Source: Paenibacillus_E sp964253085
GTDB taxonomy: Bacteria > Bacillota > Bacilli > Paenibacillales > NBRC-103111
Reading direction: 5' to 3'
Length of the DNA stretch: 64,000 bases
NCBI RefSeq assembly: GCF_964253085.1
Contig: NZ_CAXUQH020000001.1
Location: forward strand, 744,001 to 808,000
The position numbers and the translations under genes were made by a program. The notes below the pieces were generated by a model. The model saw only the letters and a program-made list of their open reading frames with translations, was not told the DNA's origin and made no database searches. Each line of letters starts with the position of its first letter. The first letter of the stretch is position 1. Positions 19,724-29,941 of this stretch are shown here, in pieces.

Positions 19724-21286
19724 ATGAAAACAAAAGGTACATCTGGCTCGGCGCCAGGTAAACATAGAGGTAGTGGCAGGTCGGGATCCGCTGGAAGAGC
19801 GGGGAGTTCGGCAGCGAGTAACAGAGTGAATGGTAACAGCAAAGGGAAAAAAGAAGTGCCAGCTTGGATGGCAGGCTTGCCTGTGCAAATCGGACAGCAA
19901 TACGAGGCTGAGATCATTGGGATCAGCCATGATGGCGAAGGGGTGGGCCGTGTGAACGGCTTTACCCTTTTTGTCGCGGGGGCGCTGCCGGGTGAGCGTG
20001 CATTGGTTAGGGTAGGGCATCTGAAAAAGCAGTATGGGTACGCTACTTTGGTGGAACTGATTGAGAAGAGTGCGGATCGTATTGCTCCCGACTGTGTGAT
20101 TTACGATGAGTGTGGTGGCTGTCAGCTGCAGCATTTGAGTTATGAGGCGCAGCTTCGGGTGAAGCGGCAGCAGGTCGTGGATAATTTGGTGCGGATTGGG
20201 AAGTTGGCTGTGGCGGGTGAGCCGACACTTGGTGCCTCTCCTTCCTCATCTTTCTCGGAAGGAATTGTTGTTCATCCTACGTTGGGGATGAACGATCCGT
20301 GGAGATATCGGAACAAGGCTCAGGTTCCTTTTGGGGAAGAGCGAGGCGGCCTCATCGGCGGATTCTATGCGCAGGGCAGCCATCGCATCATTGATATGGA
20401 AGAGTGCCTGATACAACATGAGGCGAACGACGAAGTCGTTGCGCGTGTGAAAGAGATCGGTTCGCGCTTAGGAATTCGCGCTTATAGTGAAGAGACGGGG
20501 ACTGGACTGCTGCGTCATGTCGTCGTTAAAGTCGGCTTCCGCACGGGCGAGGTCATGGTTGTTTTGGTCACCAATGGTACGGAGATTCCGCGTGCGGATG
20601 AGTGGATTGCTGGCATTCGCGAGGCTTTGCCTGCGGTAAAGAGCATTTGTCATAACATTAATGTGAGACAGACCAATGTTATTTTTGGGGATGAGACTCG
20701 CACCCTGTGGGGCAGCGAGGTCATCTATGACTATATCGGCGAAGTGAAATTTGCCATTTCCGCCCGATCCTTCTTTCAAGTGAATCCCGTCCAGACGGAA
20801 GTCTTGTACGGGAAGGCACTGGAGTACGCCGCTTTGACAGGCGGCGAAACGGTTGTCGATGCCTATTGCGGCATCGGCACGATCTCGCTGTTCCTGGCGC
20901 AGCGCGCGGGACAGGTGTACGGCGTCGAGATCGTCGAAGAGGCGATCTCGGATGCACGTAAGAATGCCGAGTTAAACGGCATGACGAACGTGCACTTCGA
21001 GGCAGGACCCGCCGAGGTCGTCCTGCCGGAGTGGACACGTCAGGGCGTTCGGCCTGACGTGATCGTGGTCGACCCGCCGCGCAAGGGCTGCGACCCGGCG
21101 CTGCTGGCGACCATCCTCGAGCTGCGGCCGCGGCGCGTGGTGTACGTGTCGTGCAGCGCATCGACACTCGCGCGCGACTTGCGCGTGCTGGTCGATGGCG
21201 GGTACGGCGTCGCGGAGGTGACGCCGGTGGATATGTTTCCGTGGACGGTGCATGTTGAAAGTGTCATATTGATGGTTCGAAAATGA
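19724..21286 (+). CDS. rlmD: 23S rRNA (uracil-C5)-methyltransferase, RlmD/RumA family
   Basis: 520 residues. A Ser/Gly/Lys-rich N-terminal extension (about 1-45) precedes a TRAM domain (about 50-110). Cys124, Cys130, Cys133 and a Cys near 228 match the 4Fe-4S ligands. The SAM-binding motif VVDAYCGIGTISLFLA, the VVDPPRKGCDPALL motif and the catalytic nucleophile Cys477 in VSCSASTLARD are all present. It methylates a uracil in 23S rRNA with SAM; the precise position (the Bacillus enzyme does two) cannot be read. The segment 20,800-21,230 is much more GC-rich than its surroundings. Follows dgkB by 65 bases with GAGG upstream of ATG. Confidence 0.9.
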   Translation: MKTKGTSGSAPGKHRGSGRSGSAGRAGSSAASNRVNGNSKGKKEVPAWMAGLPVQIGQQYEAEIIGISHDGEGVGRVNGFTLFVAGALPGERALVRVGHLKKQYGYATLVELIEKSADRIAPDCVIYDECGGCQLQHLSYEAQLRVKRQQVVDNLVRIGKLAVAGEPTLGASPSSSFSEGIVVHPTLGMNDPWRYRNKAQVPFGEERGGLIGGFYAQGSHRIIDMEECLIQHEANDEVVARVKEIGSRLGIRAYSEETGTGLLRHVVVKVGFRTGEVMVVLVTNGTEIPRADEWIAGIREALPAVKSICHNINVRQTNVIFGDETRTLWGSEVIYDYIGEVKFAISARSFFQVNPVQTEVLYGKALEYAALTGGETVVDAYCGIGTISLFLAQRAGQVYGVEIVEEAISDARKNAELNGMTNVHFEAGPAEVVLPEWTRQGVRPDVIVVDPPRKGCDPALLATILELRPRRVVYVSCSASTLARDLRVLVDGGYGVAEVTPVDMFPWTVHVESVILMVRK

Positions 21287-21688
21287 GATGTGACAGGCTA
21301 GCTTAAGTCAGTTAGTTCCTTTAGATGTGTCATGTAAAGTGAGATGTGTTACTGGTGTAATAGTTACCAGCTTCAGTTATGCTTACTTAAAATTGAAAAA
21401 GTAAGTTGAGAAACGAAAAGGACGGAGTAGAATGCTTTTTCTGCTCTGTCCTTCTTTTATATGCATTCCTTTCCCTATCTTCAATCATAATCTATTGAAA
21501 GCCACTTGAAGTGCTTTTGATATAGAAGAGGAAGGAATCCTCTGACTTTCCTTCAAGTTACAGCAATTGCAGAAGGGATGGAGGCAGATTAAGTCGAATT
21601 TGATTATAAAGTGAATAATTATATGACTTTTTATCTATATAGTCTGATAATGAAATAAATTGAATTGTAATCATAAGGAGAGTAACAC
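21287..21688. other. Junction between core genes and the defence island
   Basis: About 400 bases without a gene. It holds a terminator (21418-21457), then AT-rich sequence up to the hsdM ribosome binding site AAGGAGAG near 21677. The drop in GC after rlmD suggests the left edge of an acquired island. I see no clear attachment site or direct repeat. Confidence 0.5.
21418..21457 (+). terminator. Terminator downstream of rlmD
   Basis: Stem AAGGACGGAGTAG / CTGCTCTGTCCTT around an 10-base loop, then TCTTTTAT. Confidence 0.8.
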
Positions 21689-23395
21689 ATGATCGACAAC
21701 GAACAGCAATTTCTAAATGAACTCGATGATAAGCTATGGAAAGCAGCAGACAAACTGCGTAACAATCTCGATGCGGCCAACTACAAGCATATTGTATTAG
21801 GGTTGATTTTTCTAAAGTATGTCTCTGACGCGTTCGAAGAGCGACAAAACGAGCTAAAGGACCTGTTTCAACAGGATGACGATGATAATATTTATTACTT
21901 GCCCAGAGATGACTACCAATCTGATGAAGACTATCAACAAGCAATCAATGAAGAATTAGAACTTATTGAATACTACCAGGAGAAAAATATCTTTTGGGTG
22001 CCAAAAGCGGCGCGTTGGAGCACATTGAAAAACCTTGCTGCATTACCAATCGGCTCAGTAATATGGAAAAATGAGAAAGGTGAGGACGTGAAATTACGTT
22101 CTATTTCATGGCTAATCGACAATGCTTTGGATGAAATTGAAAAAATAAATACCAAACTTAAAGGTATCCTTAATCGCATCAGCCAGTATCAAATAGATAA
22201 TGAAAAATTAATTGGACTAATTAATAGCTTCTCAGATACTAGTTTTAGTAACCCGGTTTATAATGGGGAACCACTACAGTTGAATAGCAAGGATATACTT
22301 GGCCATGTTTACGAGTACTTCCTCGGGCAGTTTGCTCTAGCAGAAGGTAAACAAGGTGGACAGTACTATACGCCCAAAAGTATTGTAAGTCTAATTGTTG
22401 AAATGTTAGAGCCTTACAAAGGTAGAGTCTACGACCCGGCTATGGGCTCAGGCGGCTTCTTCGTGTCTAGTCAAAAGTTTATTGAGGAACACGCTACGGA
22501 GAAGCATTACAACGCAACAGAGCAGAAAAGACATATTTCCGTCTATGGTCAAGAGAGTAACCCAACTACATGGAAATTAGCAGCTATGAACATGGCAATC
22601 CGCGGCATTGATTTTAATTTTGGAAAGAAAAACGCCGACTCTTTTCTTGATGATCAGCATCCCGACTTACGGGCGGACTTTGTAATGGCTAATCCCCCGT
22701 TTAATGTAAGAGATTGGTGGCATACGAATCTGGAAAACGATGCTCGTTGGAAATATGGAACTCCCCCTCAAAATAATGCAAACTTTGCGTGGCTGCAGCA
22801 CATGCTTTACCACCTGAACGATAACGGCTCTATGGCGCTTCTGCTTGCCAATGGATCAATGAGCTCAAATACCAATAGTGAAGGCGAGATACGCAAAACA
22901 TTGATAGAAGCGGATTTAATCGAGTGCATGGTTGCTTTACCAGGGCAACTTTTTACAAATACACAAATTCCAGCCTGTATTTGGTTTCTTACAAAAAATA
23001 AGAAGAGTCGTAATGGGAAACATGATCGGACCGGTAAAACCCTGTTTATTGATGCTCGTAGTTTAGGTTATATGAAAGATCGCGTGTTACGTGACTTTAA
23101 TAAAGAACAAGATATTGACAAAATCACCTCTATCTTTCATGCATGGCAACTTGGGGAGGGGTACAATAACCAGCCTGGCATCTGTTTTTCGGCGACTTTA
23201 AAAGATATACAAGATCGTGACTATATCCTAACCCCAGGACGTTATGTGGGATCTGCCGAGCAGCAGGACGATAATGAGCCTTTTGCTGAAAAAATGACAT
23301 ACCTTACACAGCGTTTAAAAGCTCAGTACGAGGAAGGTAATCACCTACTTATCGAGATTAGAAAGAGCATGGAGGGATTGGGGTATGAAATATAG
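21689..23395 (+). CDS. hsdM: Type I restriction-modification DNA methyltransferase subunit
   Basis: 568 residues. An N-terminal HsdM_N helical domain (about 1-165) precedes the N6-adenine methylase domain. The SAM motif is DPAMGSGGFFVSS and the catalytic motif is NPPF; QYYTPKSIVSLIVEML before them is typical of HsdM. It methylates adenine in the asymmetric site chosen by HsdS. First gene of the operon hsdM-hsdS-SIR2-hsdR. The ATG follows AAGGAGAG. The end overlaps hsdS by 11 bases, a sign of translational coupling. Confidence 0.95.
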   Translation: MIDNEQQFLNELDDKLWKAADKLRNNLDAANYKHIVLGLIFLKYVSDAFEERQNELKDLFQQDDDDNIYYLPRDDYQSDEDYQQAINEELELIEYYQEKNIFWVPKAARWSTLKNLAALPIGSVIWKNEKGEDVKLRSISWLIDNALDEIEKINTKLKGILNRISQYQIDNEKLIGLINSFSDTSFSNPVYNGEPLQLNSKDILGHVYEYFLGQFALAEGKQGGQYYTPKSIVSLIVEMLEPYKGRVYDPAMGSGGFFVSSQKFIEEHATEKHYNATEQKRHISVYGQESNPTTWKLAAMNMAIRGIDFNFGKKNADSFLDDQHPDLRADFVMANPPFNVRDWWHTNLENDARWKYGTPPQNNANFAWLQHMLYHLNDNGSMALLLANGSMSSNTNSEGEIRKTLIEADLIECMVALPGQLFTNTQIPACIWFLTKNKKSRNGKHDRTGKTLFIDARSLGYMKDRVLRDFNKEQDIDKITSIFHAWQLGEGYNNQPGICFSATLKDIQDRDYILTPGRYVGSAEQQDDNEPFAEKMTYLTQRLKAQYEEGNHLLIEIRKSMEGLGYEI

Positions 23396-24785
23396 ACCCT
23401 TCGAGGCACTATTTGAAGCTCCAATTAGGAATGGTTTAACCAAACCCAAAAGTGTACGCGGTGAAGGCTATAAGATGATAAATATGGGAGAGCTATTTCG
23501 ATTTTCCAGAATTAAAAATGTCCAAATGGATCGTGTACCTTTAAATGATAAAGAAAAAGCAACATCAATGGTTAAGATAGGAGACTTACTTTTTGCTCGT
23601 CAATCATTAGTGCGGGATGGAGCCGGTCAGTGCTCAATCTTTTTGGGTGATGATGAGGATGTTTGTTTTGAATCGCATTTAATCAGATGTAGACTAAATA
23701 ATGAAATATCCAACCCACTATTTTACTATTATTATTTTTCTAGCAGACTTGGGAAGGTAGCGATAGATGCAATAGTGGAGCAAGGTGCGGGTGCTGCTGG
23801 CATAAGAGGATCTGATTTGGCCAAAGTGTTAGTTCCAGACGTTGAAAAGTGTCACCAAGATAAGATAGCAAAAATTTTAAACCAATTAGATTGTAAAATA
23901 GAACTAAATGACCAAATTAACCAAACTCTTGAACTTTTAGCTCAAGCTATCTTTAAGAGCTGGTTTATTGATTTTGAACCAGTGAAAGCCAAAATGACCG
24001 TTTTGAATAAGGGAGGTTCTAGCTACGAAGCTGAACACGCAGCCATTAGGACTATTTCGGGAATAGATGATGCAGGTCTTGCTCAATTGAAAGAACAAAA
24101 GCCCGAAGTCTTCGTAGAGCTTACAAAGGTAGCAGCTATGTTCCCTTCCACCATGCAAGAGTCGGATTTGGGGAATATACCCAATGGTTGGATAGTATCG
24201 GAAATTGGTAAGGAAGTGACAGTTGTTGGGGGAGCCACACCATCAACGAGAAATAATGAATTTTGGGATGGCGGAATTGTTAACTGGGCAACACCAAAAG
24301 ATTTATCGAATCTAAGAGAGAAAGTTCTTATTGAAACAGAAAGAAAAATAACTGAGGAGGGCTTAAAAAAAATCAGTTCTGGATTACTTCCTGCTAATAC
24401 TGTTTTAATCTCCTCACGAGCACCAGTAGGTTATCTAGCCATTGCAAAAGTACCAGTGGCGATAAACCAAGGCTTTATTGCAATGAAGTGTCACAAGTTA
24501 TTATCACCGGAGTTTGTGTTACAGTGGTGTGAATTTCAATTGGAAGAAATAAAACAAAGAGCAAGTGGTACTACATTTGCTGAAATCAGTAAGAAGAACT
24601 TTAATCCAATACCTGTGATTGTTCCAACACATGAAACTATTGAGAAGTACACTAATCATGTAAAACTTATATATTCTCAAATCGAAAATAATATTTATGA
24701 ATCAAGGACTCTCTCTCAATTAAAGGAATCCCTTCTGCCTAAGCTTTTATCTGGCGAAATTGAACTAATTGATGAGGAGTCTTGA
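23385..24785 (+). CDS. hsdS: Type I restriction-modification specificity subunit
   Basis: 466 residues with the usual two-half plan: a target recognition domain in about 1-165, a conserved coiled-coil spacer (about 165-205, LDCKIELNDQINQTLELLAQ and AIFKSWFIDFEPVKAK), a second recognition domain (about 260-420, starting GNIPNGWIVSEIGKEVTVVG) and a C-terminal helix ending LLPKLLSGEIEL. The first half starts unusually short at its N-terminus. HsdS sets the DNA sequence recognised by the methylase and nuclease. Sequence specificity cannot be predicted by eye. GGAGGG precedes its ATG inside hsdM. Confidence 0.93.
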   Translation: MKYRPFEALFEAPIRNGLTKPKSVRGEGYKMINMGELFRFSRIKNVQMDRVPLNDKEKATSMVKIGDLLFARQSLVRDGAGQCSIFLGDDEDVCFESHLIRCRLNNEISNPLFYYYYFSSRLGKVAIDAIVEQGAGAAGIRGSDLAKVLVPDVEKCHQDKIAKILNQLDCKIELNDQINQTLELLAQAIFKSWFIDFEPVKAKMTVLNKGGSSYEAEHAAIRTISGIDDAGLAQLKEQKPEVFVELTKVAAMFPSTMQESDLGNIPNGWIVSEIGKEVTVVGGATPSTRNNEFWDGGIVNWATPKDLSNLREKVLIETERKITEEGLKKISSGLLPANTVLISSRAPVGYLAIAKVPVAINQGFIAMKCHKLLSPEFVLQWCEFQLEEIKQRASGTTFAEISKKNFNPIPVIVPTHETIEKYTNHVKLIYSQIENNIYESRTLSQLKESLLPKLLSGEIELIDEES

Positions 24786-24788
24786 CTT

Positions 24789-25802
24789 ATGGAATATCTA
24801 AAACCTCAATTCCATGATTTTTTAAATGAAGAAGGAGAAGTATGTATTGCGGGTTCTACTTTTTACAGAGATGTAATCCTTAGGGATTTGGATACGGATG
24901 GTTATCAAGAAGCCTTTAACGGATGGTTACAACAAAGGCACGAGGAAAACCTAACTAATGCCGAAGAAATTTTATCTCGGTATGATAACAATGGTAGATT
25001 CAGAAAACTTCAGGAAATTTTTCGACGTAGTGCAATTATACCTTTTGTCGGGGCAGGTTTGTCTATTCCGAGTGGTTATACCAGTTGGACAGCTTTTTTG
25101 TATCGAGTTCTTAATGAAACGCGTATACCGCCAGCGGAATTCGATGAATTGATTAAGAGCGGATATTACGAGGAAGCGGCACAAATTTTATCTGATAATC
25201 TTCCCAGTGGTTCTTTTCTTGAACAGATTGAAAACGAATTCGGTACAAAGAGAGAGATTGTAGGGCCAGTTCAACGCTTGCCCTACCTATTTAAAAATGC
25301 CGTAATTACCACCAACTTTGATTCAGTTGTTTCTAAATGCTATTATTATGCGAATCTTAATTTTGATAAAGAACTACTCGGTGCAGATGCAAAGGATTTA
25401 TCACGTGAATTAGGCGAAAACAAGCGAGTTCTTGTCAAACTTCATGGTGAGGCAGATTCATCACGCAACCGAGTTTTCACTAAATCTGAATACGATCATC
25501 ATTATTCTAATCAATCTATCTTGGAGGACGTAATTGAAGTAATTAGCAGTAAAACATTACTATTTCTTGGCTGTAGTTTATCCATTGATAGAACAATTCA
25601 GGCACTAACAAATATTGTACAACGCAAAGGTAGCGAAAATGTTCCAAGGCACTATGCTTTCCTTCAACTTCAAGATGAAGAGGAGCGCTTAGCACGACGA
25701 GATTTATTAAACGCGGCCAATATCTATCCAATTTGGTATACTGATGATCACAATAAGTGTATCGAAGCATTATTAGAAAAATTAGCAGAGGGGGTTAGTT
25801 AA
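24789..25802 (+). CDS. SIR2-like domain protein embedded in the type I R-M operon
   Basis: 337 residues. An N-terminal segment of about 80 residues that I do not recognise is followed by a SIR2-like domain: NAD-binding VGAGLSIPSG (GAG at 88-90), ITTNFDSV (Asn176, Asp178), KLHGE (His219) and LLFLGCSLSID. These are the Rossmann and catalytic positions of SIR2-like proteins, many of which in anti-phage systems cleave NAD+. The gene begins 3 bases after hsdS and ends 1 base before hsdR, with its own GAGGAG site, so it is an integral part of the operon. A role as a toxic NADase guarding or backing up the R-M system is inference; it could also modify or regulate the complex. Confidence 0.85.
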   Translation: MEYLKPQFHDFLNEEGEVCIAGSTFYRDVILRDLDTDGYQEAFNGWLQQRHEENLTNAEEILSRYDNNGRFRKLQEIFRRSAIIPFVGAGLSIPSGYTSWTAFLYRVLNETRIPPAEFDELIKSGYYEEAAQILSDNLPSGSFLEQIENEFGTKREIVGPVQRLPYLFKNAVITTNFDSVVSKCYYYANLNFDKELLGADAKDLSRELGENKRVLVKLHGEADSSRNRVFTKSEYDHHYSNQSILEDVIEVISSKTLLFLGCSLSIDRTIQALTNIVQRKGSENVPRHYAFLQLQDEEERLARRDLLNAANIYPIWYTDDHNKCIEALLEKLAEGVS

Positions 25803-25803
25803 A

Positions 25804-28800
25804 ATGAACGAAGAAAATCTAGAACGCCTCTGCCTAGATTGGTTCAAAGAGAACGACTGGGACATATTATATGGTCCAGACATTGCTCATGATGGAAACA
25901 ACCCTATGCGTGAAGACTATAACCAGGTACTGTTAGAATCAGACTTGGAGGCTGCCTTTTTTCGCATAAACAAGCATCTGCCATCAGACTGTTATGAGCA
26001 AGTGTTAATAAAACTTAAGAATCCAACAAGTCTGGATTTAGTTTTAAATAATCGGATTTTTCATCGATGGTTATTAGAAGGAATTCCTGTTGAATTCAAG
26101 CGAGATGACGAGTTAGTACATGATCATGCATTTCTGTTAGATTTTGATCGCATTTCGCAAAACCGATTTGTTGTGGTGAATCAGTTCACTATTATTGGAA
26201 CTAAAAAACCGCGCCGCCCCGATGTGGTGTGTTTTATTAACGGCATACCATTAGCGTTACTGGAGTTGAAAAGTCCAAGTGATGAGAATGTTGATATTTG
26301 GGATGCATTTAATCAATTGCAAACCTACAAAGGGGAAATGCCCGATCTCTTTATTTATAATGAGGCCATGGTTGTAAGCGATGGCTATACAGCACGGGTT
26401 GGGTCCATAACGGCGAATAAAGAGCGCTTTCAGACATGGCGTACGATTAAACACGAGGATGATAAACCGGTACTTGAATGGCAGTTGGAAACAATGGTTC
26501 GCGGTTTCTTTGATCGCGAGTTATTTCTGGATTATATTCGTTTCTTTGTTTTATTTGAAACAGATGGAGAAAAGTTTGTTAAAAAGATTGCGGGTTACCA
26601 CCAGTTTCATGCTGTGCGTGAAGCTGTATGTGCAACCGTGATTGCCGCTAAAAAGCCTCAAGGAGCGGTAATTGCAGAAACAAGAGCAACCTATGGAAAA
26701 CAAGTTATTCCAGGTAGCAAAAAGGCTGGTGTTATCTGGCATACTCAAGGGTCGGGAAAGAGTATTTCAATGTGTTGTTACACAGGAAAACTTTTACAGC
26801 AACCAGAGATGAATAACCCGACAATAGTTGTAGTAACAGACCGAAACGATCTTGATAGCCAGCTTTTCGCAACTTTTTGTAACGCACAGGATCTCTTGAA
26901 ACAAGTGCCCTTGCAAGCTAACAGTCGTGACGAATTACGCCGATTATTAGTCGAACGTGAGTCTGGAGGCATTATTTTTACTACAGTTCAGAAGTTTGCA
27001 TTAATTGATGAAGAAACTGAGCATCCCTTATTAAGTGGCCGCCATAATATTGTTGTGATTTCCGATGAAGCTCACCGTAGTCAGTATGGGTTAAAGGCTG
27101 TTCTAAATGCAAATGGAGATTACAAGTTTGGTTATGCAAAACATATGCGTGATGCATTGAGAAATGCTTCTTTCATCGGTTTTACAGGCACCCCTATTTC
27201 CCAAGAAGACAAGGATACACGTGCGGTTTTTGGTGACTATGTGTCTATCTACGATATTCAAGATGCGGTAGAGGATGGGGCAACTGTACCGATTTATTAT
27301 GAATCCCGTCTGGCTAAACTAGATCTAAATCATACTGAGATTAATGAACTATCGCAACGGGTTGAAGAGGTAGTCGAAGATGAGGAAGATCTTGCTGCGC
27401 GTGAAAAAACAAAGGGAGAGTGGAGTCGTCTTGAGAAGTTAGTGGGTGCTGCACCAAGGCTGAAACAAGTCGCTGCAGATCTAGTGACTCATTTTGAAAC
27501 CCGTTCCAAAGCTATTGAAGGTAAAGCTATGATTGTTGGGATGAGCCGAGATATTTGTGTTCATTTATATAACGAAATCGTTGCTCTTAGGCCGGAGTGG
27601 CATAGCACTGACCCGGAGAAGGGCACTATTAAGATCGTAATGACAGGATCAGCTTCAGATAAAGCCTTGTTACAGCCCCATATTTACAATAAACAGACGA
27701 AAAAACGCTTGGAGAAGCGGTTTAAAGACTCCAGTGACATGCTTAAACTCGTAATTGTACGTGACATGTGGTTGACCGGTTTTGATGCTCCAAGCTGCCA
27801 TACAATGTATATAGATAAACCGATGAAAGGCCATAACCTTATGCAGGCTATTGCCAGAGTAAATCGTGTATTTAAGAACAAGCCGGGCGGTCTTGTAGTT
27901 GACTACATTGGAATTGCAAATGAATTGAAACAAGCTTTAAAAATATATACGGACTCCAAGGGTAAAGGCGAGCCAACCATGCGTGCGGAAGAAGCCTACT
28001 CTGTATTTGTGGAAAAAATGGATGCCATCCGAGGAATGTTTGCGAAAACGCCTCAAAACAATGGCATTGACCTTGATAAGTTTGCCGTAGAAGCTCACAA
28101 TCTTTTAGTGCCTGCGGCAAACTATGTACTAGGACTTAAAGATGGTAAACAGCGGTTTCTCGATCTGGTATTATCCGCGACAAAAGCTTTTTCACTTTGC
28201 AGTACTCTTGATGAAACAAAGGAATTTCATAAAGAAATCGCTTTTTATTCAGCAATTAAAGCTGCCATTAGTAAATTTACCTCGGTTGATAAAAAAAGAA
28301 CCTTAGAGGATAAAAATTCTGCACTTAAACAGATTCTTGATAATGCTATTGTGGCCGAAGGAGTTGCAGATGTTTTTGCTCTTAGTGGTCTTGAAAAGCC
28401 GAATATCGGCCTTCTTTCCGATGAATTTCTTGAGGATATTCGCCAGATGCCGCATCGCAACTTGGCAGTTGAATTGTTAGAGAAACTGCTTAAAGATAAT
28501 ATAAAATCTAAAACTCGAAACAATGTTGTACAGGAAAAAAAATACGTAGATCGCTTGTTGGCAACATTGCGCAAGTACAATAACCGTGCGATTGAAACGG
28601 CACAAGTGATTGAAGAACTGATTCAAATGGCAAAGGATTTCCAGTCTGAAATGACAAGGGAAGCTGATTTAGGGTTAAAACCGGATGAGGTTGCTTTTTA
28701 TGATGCACTGGCAAACAACGAAAGTGCAGTACGAACGCTTGGTGATGAGACACTAAAGAAGATCGCAATTGAAATAACGGAAAAGCTCCGTCAGTCCACT

Positions 28801-28959
28801 ACCGTCGATTGGCAGATTCGTGAAAGTGTACGTGCAAAATTGAAGATTCTAGTACGCCGGACGTTACAAAAGTATAAGTATCCACCCGATAAAGCCCCCG
28901 AAGCTATTGAACTGGTAATGAAACAAGCTGAAGTTCTAAGCAACGAATGGAGCAAATAG
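25804..28959 (+). CDS. hsdR: Type I restriction endonuclease, motor/nuclease subunit
   Basis: 1051 residues. The N-terminal PD-(D/E)XK nuclease shows RPDVVCFINGIPLALLELKS (Asp about 139, ELK about 154-156). The SF2 translocase follows: Walker A QGSGKS (Lys319), DEAH (421-424), FTGTPI, and the late motifs VRDMWLTGFDAPSCHTMYID and QAIARVNRVFKNKPGGLVVDY. A helical C-terminal region (about 720-1051) binds the methylase core. It cuts unmethylated DNA after ATP-driven translocation. Start ATG with GAGGGGG overlapping the end of the SIR2 gene. All key residues appear intact, so the system is probably active. Confidence 0.95.
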   Translation: MNEENLERLCLDWFKENDWDILYGPDIAHDGNNPMREDYNQVLLESDLEAAFFRINKHLPSDCYEQVLIKLKNPTSLDLVLNNRIFHRWLLEGIPVEFKRDDELVHDHAFLLDFDRISQNRFVVVNQFTIIGTKKPRRPDVVCFINGIPLALLELKSPSDENVDIWDAFNQLQTYKGEMPDLFIYNEAMVVSDGYTARVGSITANKERFQTWRTIKHEDDKPVLEWQLETMVRGFFDRELFLDYIRFFVLFETDGEKFVKKIAGYHQFHAVREAVCATVIAAKKPQGAVIAETRATYGKQVIPGSKKAGVIWHTQGSGKSISMCCYTGKLLQQPEMNNPTIVVVTDRNDLDSQLFATFCNAQDLLKQVPLQANSRDELRRLLVERESGGIIFTTVQKFALIDEETEHPLLSGRHNIVVISDEAHRSQYGLKAVLNANGDYKFGYAKHMRDALRNASFIGFTGTPISQEDKDTRAVFGDYVSIYDIQDAVEDGATVPIYYESRLAKLDLNHTEINELSQRVEEVVEDEEDLAAREKTKGEWSRLEKLVGAAPRLKQVAADLVTHFETRSKAIEGKAMIVGMSRDICVHLYNEIVALRPEWHSTDPEKGTIKIVMTGSASDKALLQPHIYNKQTKKRLEKRFKDSSDMLKLVIVRDMWLTGFDAPSCHTMYIDKPMKGHNLMQAIARVNRVFKNKPGGLVVDYIGIANELKQALKIYTDSKGKGEPTMRAEEAYSVFVEKMDAIRGMFAKTPQNNGIDLDKFAVEAHNLLVPAANYVLGLKDGKQRFLDLVLSATKAFSLCSTLDETKEFHKEIAFYSAIKAAISKFTSVDKKRTLEDKNSALKQILDNAIVAEGVADVFALSGLEKPNIGLLSDEFLEDIRQMPHRNLAVELLEKLLKDNIKSKTRNNVVQEKKYVDRLLATLRKYNNRAIETAQVIEELIQMAKDFQSEMTREADLGLKPDEVAFYDALANNESAVRTLGDETLKKIAIEITEKLRQSTTVDWQIRESVRAKLKILVRRTLQKYKYPPDKAPEAIELVMKQAEVLSNEWSK

Positions 28960-29178
28960 TGGTTTCTATTAACGTCACAATATGACAGGCAAAGTGGTGT
29001 TACAGCCAGGTGATAGTCTTATAGAGTAGATTCATAAAAATTAGGTAACATTCATCGAATAAGAAAAAATACTTGAGGCTATTGCCTGAAGCGAATTAAA
29101 ATAAGTAAAAAAATGTATTATCGCTCGTCAGCAATAATGTCATTATTAATGGGTTAAAATTGGGGAATCTTCTATTGC

Positions 29179-29206
29179 GGCTCTCTACGGGGAGCCTTAT
29201 TGATTT
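29179..29206 (+). terminator. Possible terminator downstream of hsdR
   Basis: Seven-bp stem GGCTCTC / GGGAGCC (one G-T pair) with loop TACG, followed by TTATTGATTTT. The U tract is broken, so this is weak. Confidence 0.35.
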
Positions 29207-29576
29207 TACAATGGAATTGGAATCAAGCGGATGGGAAGTGCTATCCATTTTCTGCTAAAAAGCGAACGGTTCGCTATGTTTCTCGTCCTTCTTGCGCTAA
29301 TAAAATAAATAGGTATCCTATAAAAAGGCGTTTTGCTTTTTCATTTAGATCGGGATGAATAAGACAGGGCAATTCAATATATGCAACCCTGTACTTCATG
29401 ACTGATGTTGTCCTTACTGGTAGTAACGTTTAACCAGATAATGTAGCGAATCAGTAGGTAGTTCATGCTGGAATTTACCTGACATATGGAAAGCCTTTGC
29501 AGTTATTCAGTCGAAGTTCCACTAAAACCTCGATCTCGCCTCCTTTCCCTTCGAACTATAAGCCCTTTACATAGAG

Positions 29577-29605
29577 TTGAATTTTTGTATATTCTGTCAT
29601 ATAAT
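29577..29605 (+). promoter_or_regulatory. Sigma-A-like promoter with no obvious gene
   Basis: TTGAAT (29577-29582), a 17-base spacer, TATAAT (29600-29605). Transcription would start near 29612 and could run to the terminator at 30263-30293. Confidence 0.5.
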
Positions 29606-29941
29606 TTTATCAATTTGAAAACGTATGGAGTCAAGAGTAGCAAGGATTTAATGGCATTTTGACGCTAATTTTGATGTGCGGCATATGCGCTCATGTGCCG
29701 AGGTCAAAAAAACAGCAGTTATATTCAACTGGCAGGATCGTAAATGATCTTGATGGGCATTAGCCCCTGTTTGCAGGGCGAAAACATGCAAAAGTCCCAT
29801 TTTTTCATGAAACTTGCTTCTAAATAGGAGTTTTGCTAATGACTATCTGGATTTAGATAACTACATGGTTTTTCGTGATTATTTAGGTATTTAATTGTGT
29901 AGAGTATGTAATGGTACTGAATTACAGAGGTGCTTCTCTTA

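Noticed and set aside
20721..21253. Long minus-strand Arg-rich frames inside rlmD
   Set aside because: They arise from the GC-rich part of rlmD, whose plus-strand frame holds all catalytic motifs.
29640..29860. Retron or insertion-sequence end in the gene-poor stretch
   Set aside because: A small CCCTG / CAGGG hairpin and repeats hinted at it, but no reverse transcriptase, transposase or terminal inverted repeat is present.
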